Of a DNA stretch of 64,000 nucleotides, positions 61,881 through 64,000 are shown one piece after another. Below the pieces are notes generated by a model. That model worked only from the letters and a program-made list of their open reading frames with translations. It made no database searches and was not told the DNA's origin. The stretch comes from Gemmatimonadota bacterium (GTDB lineage: Bacteria > Gemmatimonadota > Gemmatimonadetes > Longimicrobiales > Gaopeijiaceae). The stretch spans positions 84,730 through 148,729 of the forward strand of contig JAJCZZ010000010.1 in the NCBI GenBank assembly GCA_029262115.1, given 5' to 3'. Every line of letters starts with the position of its first letter. The stretch's first letter is position 1. The translations under genes were made by a program, and so were the position numbers.

Positions 61881-62584
61881 ACGGTGGTCTCCACTGTGCT
61901 GTTGAGGAAGTCGCGCTCAATCAAGCCGTCACGAAGGTGCACCTGGCGGCGCGCCACTTCCGCGATGTCGCGCTCATGCGTAACTATGACGATCGTCTGG
62001 CCCGCTTCGTTAAGCGCCCTCAACTGAACCATGATCTCCTCGCTCGTGGTCGAGTCGAGGTTTCCGGTCGGCTCGTCCGCGAGAAGGAGCGCCGGCTCGT
62101 TCACGAGGGCCCGGGCCACGGCGACCCGCTGACGTTGTCCACCCGACATCTCCGGGGGCTTGTGGTCCATCCGGTCCGCGAGCCCGACGAGGCGGAGCTT
62201 CTCGGTCGCCCGCTCCCTGCGCTCCTTCCCGCCGACGCCCGCGTAGATCAGTGGAAGCTCCACGTTGTGCAGTGCCGTCGCACGCGGCAGGAGGTTGAAG
62301 GTCTGGAAAACGAACCCGATGGCCTGGTTCCGGACGCGCGCCAGTTCATCCTCGGAGAGCGTGCTGACGAGTTGGCCGTCCAGCCAGTACTTGCCCGCGG
62401 TGGGCGTGTCCAGACAGCCGATCATGTTCATGAAGGTCGACTTACCCGATCCGGAAGGGCCCATGATGGCCACGAATTCGCCGCTGTGGATGGTCAGGTC
62501 CACGCCCCGAACCGCCCGGACGGTCTCGGCGCCGAGGACGTAGTGCTTCTGAAGACCTTCCGTGCGGATGATGACGTCGTTCAC
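61877..62584 (-). CDS. MacB-type ABC transporter ATPase (LolD-like)
   Basis: A 235-residue nucleotide-binding subunit. Walker [10 protein letters not shown] is near residue 43, then the Q loop [11 protein letters not shown], the signature [16 protein letters not shown] near 144 and Walker [13 protein letters not shown] follow, and the His is in VTHERDIA. This is the MacB/LolD class. It starts at GTG 62584, overlapping the TolC stop, and its own stop overlaps the adaptor start. The gene energises the permease encoded at the end of the operon. Confidence 0.92.
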   Translation of the reverse strand: MNDVIIRTEGLQKHYVLGAETVRAVRGVDLTIHSGEFVAIMGPSGSGKSTFMNMIGCLDTPTAGKYWLDGQLVSTLSEDELARVRNQAIGFVFQTFNLLPRATALHNVELPLIYAGVGGKERRERATEKLRLVGLADRMDHKPPEMSGGQRQRVAVARALVNEPALLLADEPTGNLDSTTSEEIMVQLRALNEAGQTIVIVTHERDIAEVARRQVHLRDGLIERDFLNSTVETTV

Positions 62585-63897
62585 TGGTCGAACTCCCTTC
62601 CGAGGACCGCTTCCAACTGCGCGCGGGCCAGGATGTAGTCGTAACGAGCGGTCACCGCATCGGCCGCGGCCTGGTCGGCTGCCGCCTGGCTGATGATGAC
62701 GTCGAGAACGGTGGCCGCCGACAGATCGTACCGTTGGCGTACCACCCGCAAGTCCTCCAAGGCGACCACAAGTGCCTCCTCGGCAATACCGATAGCGAGT
62801 TCCGCGGTGCGCAGTTCCTGGAGCGCCGCATCCGCCTGCTGGCGCGCAGCGAGGCGTGCGTCGTCCTCCTGCAACCGGGATACCGTCTGCGAGAAACGGG
62901 CGCGATCCACCGTGGTCTCCCGTTGGAAGCCGTTGAAGATCGGGATGCTGGCACGCAGCGCGAGTGACCAACTGGTCGTGCCGTCCGAAAACGAAGGCGC
63001 CTGATTCGCCCAGTCGTACCCGCTCGAAAGGGAGAAGCTCGGGAGGTACGCAGTCTTGGCCGAGCGCACCGCCGCGTCCGACGCCAACGTCCCCTGCTCC
63101 GCCGCCTGCACTCCGGGTGAGGCGGACTCCGCGAGCGAGAGCACCTCTTCGTCCGTCAGCGCGATCGGTGTCGGATCCAGGCTCTCCGGGCGCTCCGGGA
63201 TGACCGGCACACCCAGGCCGATCTGCCGGCCCAACGCGAACCGCGCGGCGCGGGTTGCGGTCTCCGCCTGCAGCAGACCCTGGCGCGCATTCACGAAGTC
63301 GAGCCGGGCTCGCAGAGAGTCGGACACCGTCGCGCGCCCCACCTGGGTTCGGCGCCGGACCATGTCGAGGTTCTGCTCGGCCTGGGCCAGCCGGCTCACC
63401 TGGACAGCTTCGAGGTCTTCCTGACGAAGCGCCTGGAAGTAAAGGCTCTTCGTCTGGAGCACGACCTGGAAGCGCTGATCCTCGCGGCGTGCTTCCGCAG
63501 CCAGAGTATTGGCTCGGGCTTCCGTGAGGTTTGCGAACCGTCGCCCTCCGGCGAACACGGTATACGAGGCCGAGAGCCCAGCCGAATACGAGTCCGAGCT
63601 TCCGGTTACGATCCGGTCCGTTCCCGGATCGAAACGGTCGGTGCTCCGAAGCGACCCACCGGACGTGGCGCTCAAGGAGGGCAGGAACGCGCCCCAAGCC
63701 TGTTGCTGGCTCGCTGCGGCATTCCCGACCGCCTGCTCCTGCTGCGCCATGACCGGGCTACGGACCAAGGCCCTGTCGATGGCCTGGTCCAGCCCCATCC
63801 GCTCCTGCGCGTGTCCTCCCCCGACGTGCGACAGAACCAACGTCAACACGACCAGCCCGCCCCGAAGGGTCGGGCCCATCCCCGCGATCTTGCTCAT
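62581..63897 (-). CDS. TolC-family outer-membrane efflux channel
   Basis: A 438-residue outer-membrane channel with a signal peptide ([18 protein letters not shown]) and two OEP domains (about 40-225 and 250-435), each with the long-helix pattern ([41 protein letters not shown]). It forms the exit duct for the ATPase-permease-adaptor pump encoded by the next three overlapping genes. ATG 63897 is preceded by GGGAG at a suitable distance. First gene of the operon; the promoter must lie in the last 100 bases of the window, where I see nothing definite. Confidence 0.9.
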   Translation of the reverse strand: MSKIAGMGPTLRGGLVVLTLVLSHVGGGHAQERMGLDQAIDRALVRSPVMAQQEQAVGNAAASQQQAWGAFLPSLSATSGGSLRSTDRFDPGTDRIVTGSSDSYSAGLSASYTVFAGGRRFANLTEARANTLAAEARREDQRFQVVLQTKSLYFQALRQEDLEAVQVSRLAQAEQNLDMVRRRTQVGRATVSDSLRARLDFVNARQGLLQAETATRAARFALGRQIGLGVPVIPERPESLDPTPIALTDEEVLSLAESASPGVQAAEQGTLASDAAVRSAKTAYLPSFSLSSGYDWANQAPSFSDGTTSWSLALRASIPIFNGFQRETTVDRARFSQTVSRLQEDDARLAARQQADAALQELRTAELAIGIAEEALVVALEDLRVVRQRYDLSAATVLDVIISQAAADQAAADAVTARYDYILARAQLEAVLGREFDQ

Positions 63898-64000
63898 GGT
63901 ACTCCCTTGGCGTGCTAGTGTGGTGGTACGAAACTTGCGGGGGCCATCCAGAACCCCAGCAGACGGCCCAGGGGGCGGGGGGCGGCGGCGAACCAAACAG

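Noticed and set aside
62585..63697. Extended minus-strand frame before the MacB-type ATPase
   Set aside because: This is an off-frame reading of the tolC gene. The ATPase domain begins at GTG 62584, which overlaps the tolC stop.

Overview
The window is high-GC bacterial DNA, most likely from the Gemmatimonadota or a close relative. The reasons are a very long SprA-like surface protein outside the Bacteroidota, DUF5916/CBM9 outer-membrane proteins, many exported beta-barrel and CarboxypepD_reg proteins, and dense operons whose genes overlap as ATGA or GTGA. This placement is an inference. I recognised no rRNA, tRNA, riboswitch or CRISPR array.

Layout. 0-2.2 kb: gene-poor DNA and a complete insertion sequence with 19-bp inverted ends and a 6-bp target duplication, sitting directly upstream of a LuxR-type regulator. 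3-6.6 kb: an exported M15 peptidase, a HEAT-repeat protein and a PQQ-type quinoprotein. 6.6-10.7 kb: a toxin-antitoxin islet (HipB with a decayed HipA, Phd/zeta-like pair, AbiEi-Fic fusion). 10.9-15.1 kb: pilB-pilT-pilC on the minus strand. 15.2-22.1 kb: comEA and sprA on the minus strand. 22.2-24.7 kb: lptF-lptG. 24.7-31.5 kb: a second accessory islet with a Fic-fold protein whose catalytic motif is altered, a 1206-residue nuclease/RNase H/SF1-helicase fusion, a truncated partner gene and a decayed CPBP protease. 31.7-36.8 kb: a DapF homologue lacking both catalytic cysteines, a DUF5916 protein, a gene-poor stretch with direct repeats, and an ArsR/SRPBCC pair. 37-44.3 kb: methionine/folate genes (metH, a fused homocysteine methyltransferase/methylene-THF reductase, a second reductase-like gene) with a DinB protein. 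44.3-52.4 kb: Xaa-Pro peptidase, an exported three-gene operon ending in a TonB-dependent receptor, a phosphodiester glycosidase lipoprotein and small proteins. 52.5-56.4 kb: ABC ATPase, ABC permease-CPBP fusion and threonine synthase in one overlapping operon. 56.6-59.1 kb: ECF sigma factor, zinc-finger anti-sigma and double-PDZ protein. 59.1-63.9 kb: a tripartite MacAB-TolC-like exporter.

How the genes work together. Several operons are tightly coupled: TolC-ATPase-adaptor-permease for export, LptF-LptG for LPS transport, MetH with the fused enzyme for methyl-group supply, and sigma/anti-sigma/PDZ for envelope stress. The two islets (6.6-10.7 and 24.7-31.5 kb) differ from the housekeeping parts: they carry toxin-like genes, decayed genes, and short iterated repeats directly upstream of genes that encode their own DNA-binding domain. 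The strongest leads for unusual biology are the Ser/Ser DapF homologue, the helicase-nuclease locus with its Fic neighbour, the AbiEi-Fic fusion with its repeat array, and the SprA/ComEA/type IV pilus cluster.
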